A stretch of 64,000 nt of DNA from an uncultured Caulobacterales bacterium (GTDB lineage Bacteria; Pseudomonadota; Alphaproteobacteria; Caulobacterales; Caulobacteraceae). A program made the translations under genes and the position numbers. Below are positions 63,929 through 64,000 of the stretch, in pieces (the first letter of the stretch is position 1; every line of letters begins with the position of its first letter). The notes under the pieces are model-generated. The model was not told where the DNA came from and made no database searches. It saw nothing but the letters and a program-made list of their open reading frames with translations. The stretch covers positions 34,011 to 98,010 of the forward strand of contig CAIOYC010000025.1 of NCBI GenBank assembly GCA_903862425.1. Reading direction: 5' to 3'.

Positions 63929-64000
63929 GCGTGATCCGTTGCGCCTCCGGGGCGCCTGGCGCGACCCAGGTCCCTTCGGCTTCGTGGGCGTGATCGCGGG

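Larger units (their letters stand above)
63586..64000. other. 415-bp stretch without a credible gene
   Basis: The region contains a REP-type repeat (63700-63729) and an inverted repeat (63860-63928). An 88-codon plus-strand frame runs through the repeat and looks spurious. A CtrA-type half-site in reverse (ATGGTTAA, 63627-63634) lies about 45 bases before the deacetylase start. Confidence 0.5.

Noticed and set aside
63668..63934. 88-codon plus-strand frame near the window end
   Set aside because: It translates through a REP repeat, is Arg/Pro/Trp-rich, and has no ribosome binding site.

Overview
The window is about 64 kb of GC-rich, tightly packed bacterial chromosome. It carries one tRNA, about 60 protein genes and no complete insertion sequence, prophage or CRISPR array. 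The gene families point to an alphaproteobacterium: a three-gene cytochrome bc1 operon, CarD/CdnL beside a 7Fe ferredoxin and an S4 protein, a SUV3-like helicase, DUF5961, DUF3108, and dapE tail to tail with truA/fmt. Dense clusters of GANTC (the CcrM methylation site) and a promoter that fits the Caulobacter housekeeping consensus suggest Caulobacteraceae (Caulobacter, Phenylobacterium or Brevundimonas type). The family and genus level is inference.

Layout. 1-6 kb: end of a membrane protein, a winged-helix regulator, a PA14 lipoprotein, then an aldehyde dehydrogenase / feruloyl-CoA synthase-like ligase / esterase group, followed by a 161-bp MITE-like element and a small orphan gene of AT-rich character. 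6-14 kb: apt, a secreted hydrolase and petC-petB-petA on the minus strand; divergent trmL, a CADD-like protein coupled to hemF, DUF5961 and an L-lactate dehydrogenase on the plus strand. 14-25 kb: rpmB, two envelope proteins, an orphan exported protein flanked by two GANTC clusters, a cupin, dapE, truA-fmt, and a pgl / beta-helix / SEL1-repeat operon. 25-33 kb: an AI-2E-type exporter with dusB, a winged-helix regulator divergent from an FAD oxidoreductase across paired operator-like palindromes, a translationally coupled ATP-grasp and LLM monooxygenase pair, DUF1801 and an Old Yellow Enzyme.

33-46 kb: an S10-type peptidase, a CusF-like protein, gap-pgk, a thioredoxin-like protein, a dienelactone hydrolase, a TonB receptor, SelO, Dps, and a two-gene ZorA/ZorB-like (MotA/MotB-related) pair without any Zorya effector. 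46-54 kb: MgtC, tRNA-Arg(CCT), a nuclease-fold lipoprotein, DUF2306, carD, fdxA, S4 protein plus helicase, and an S1/P1 nuclease. 54-64 kb: aldo/keto reductase, an SDR lacking the usual active-site motif, zinc alcohol dehydrogenase, a coupled D-cysteine desulfhydrase-like lyase and Asp/Glu racemase, SDR plus GMC oxidoreductase, and hydrolase / rppH / divergent polysaccharide deacetylase.

The most promising leads are the compact ZorAB-like motor pair, the CADD-like protein whose iron-ligand and sacrificial-residue pattern matches Chlamydia CADD, the ATP-grasp/LLM/FAD-oxidoreductase cluster, and the GANTC islands around 16.1 and 17.3 kb. All calls come from reading the sequence and from remembered family knowledge; no database search was run.
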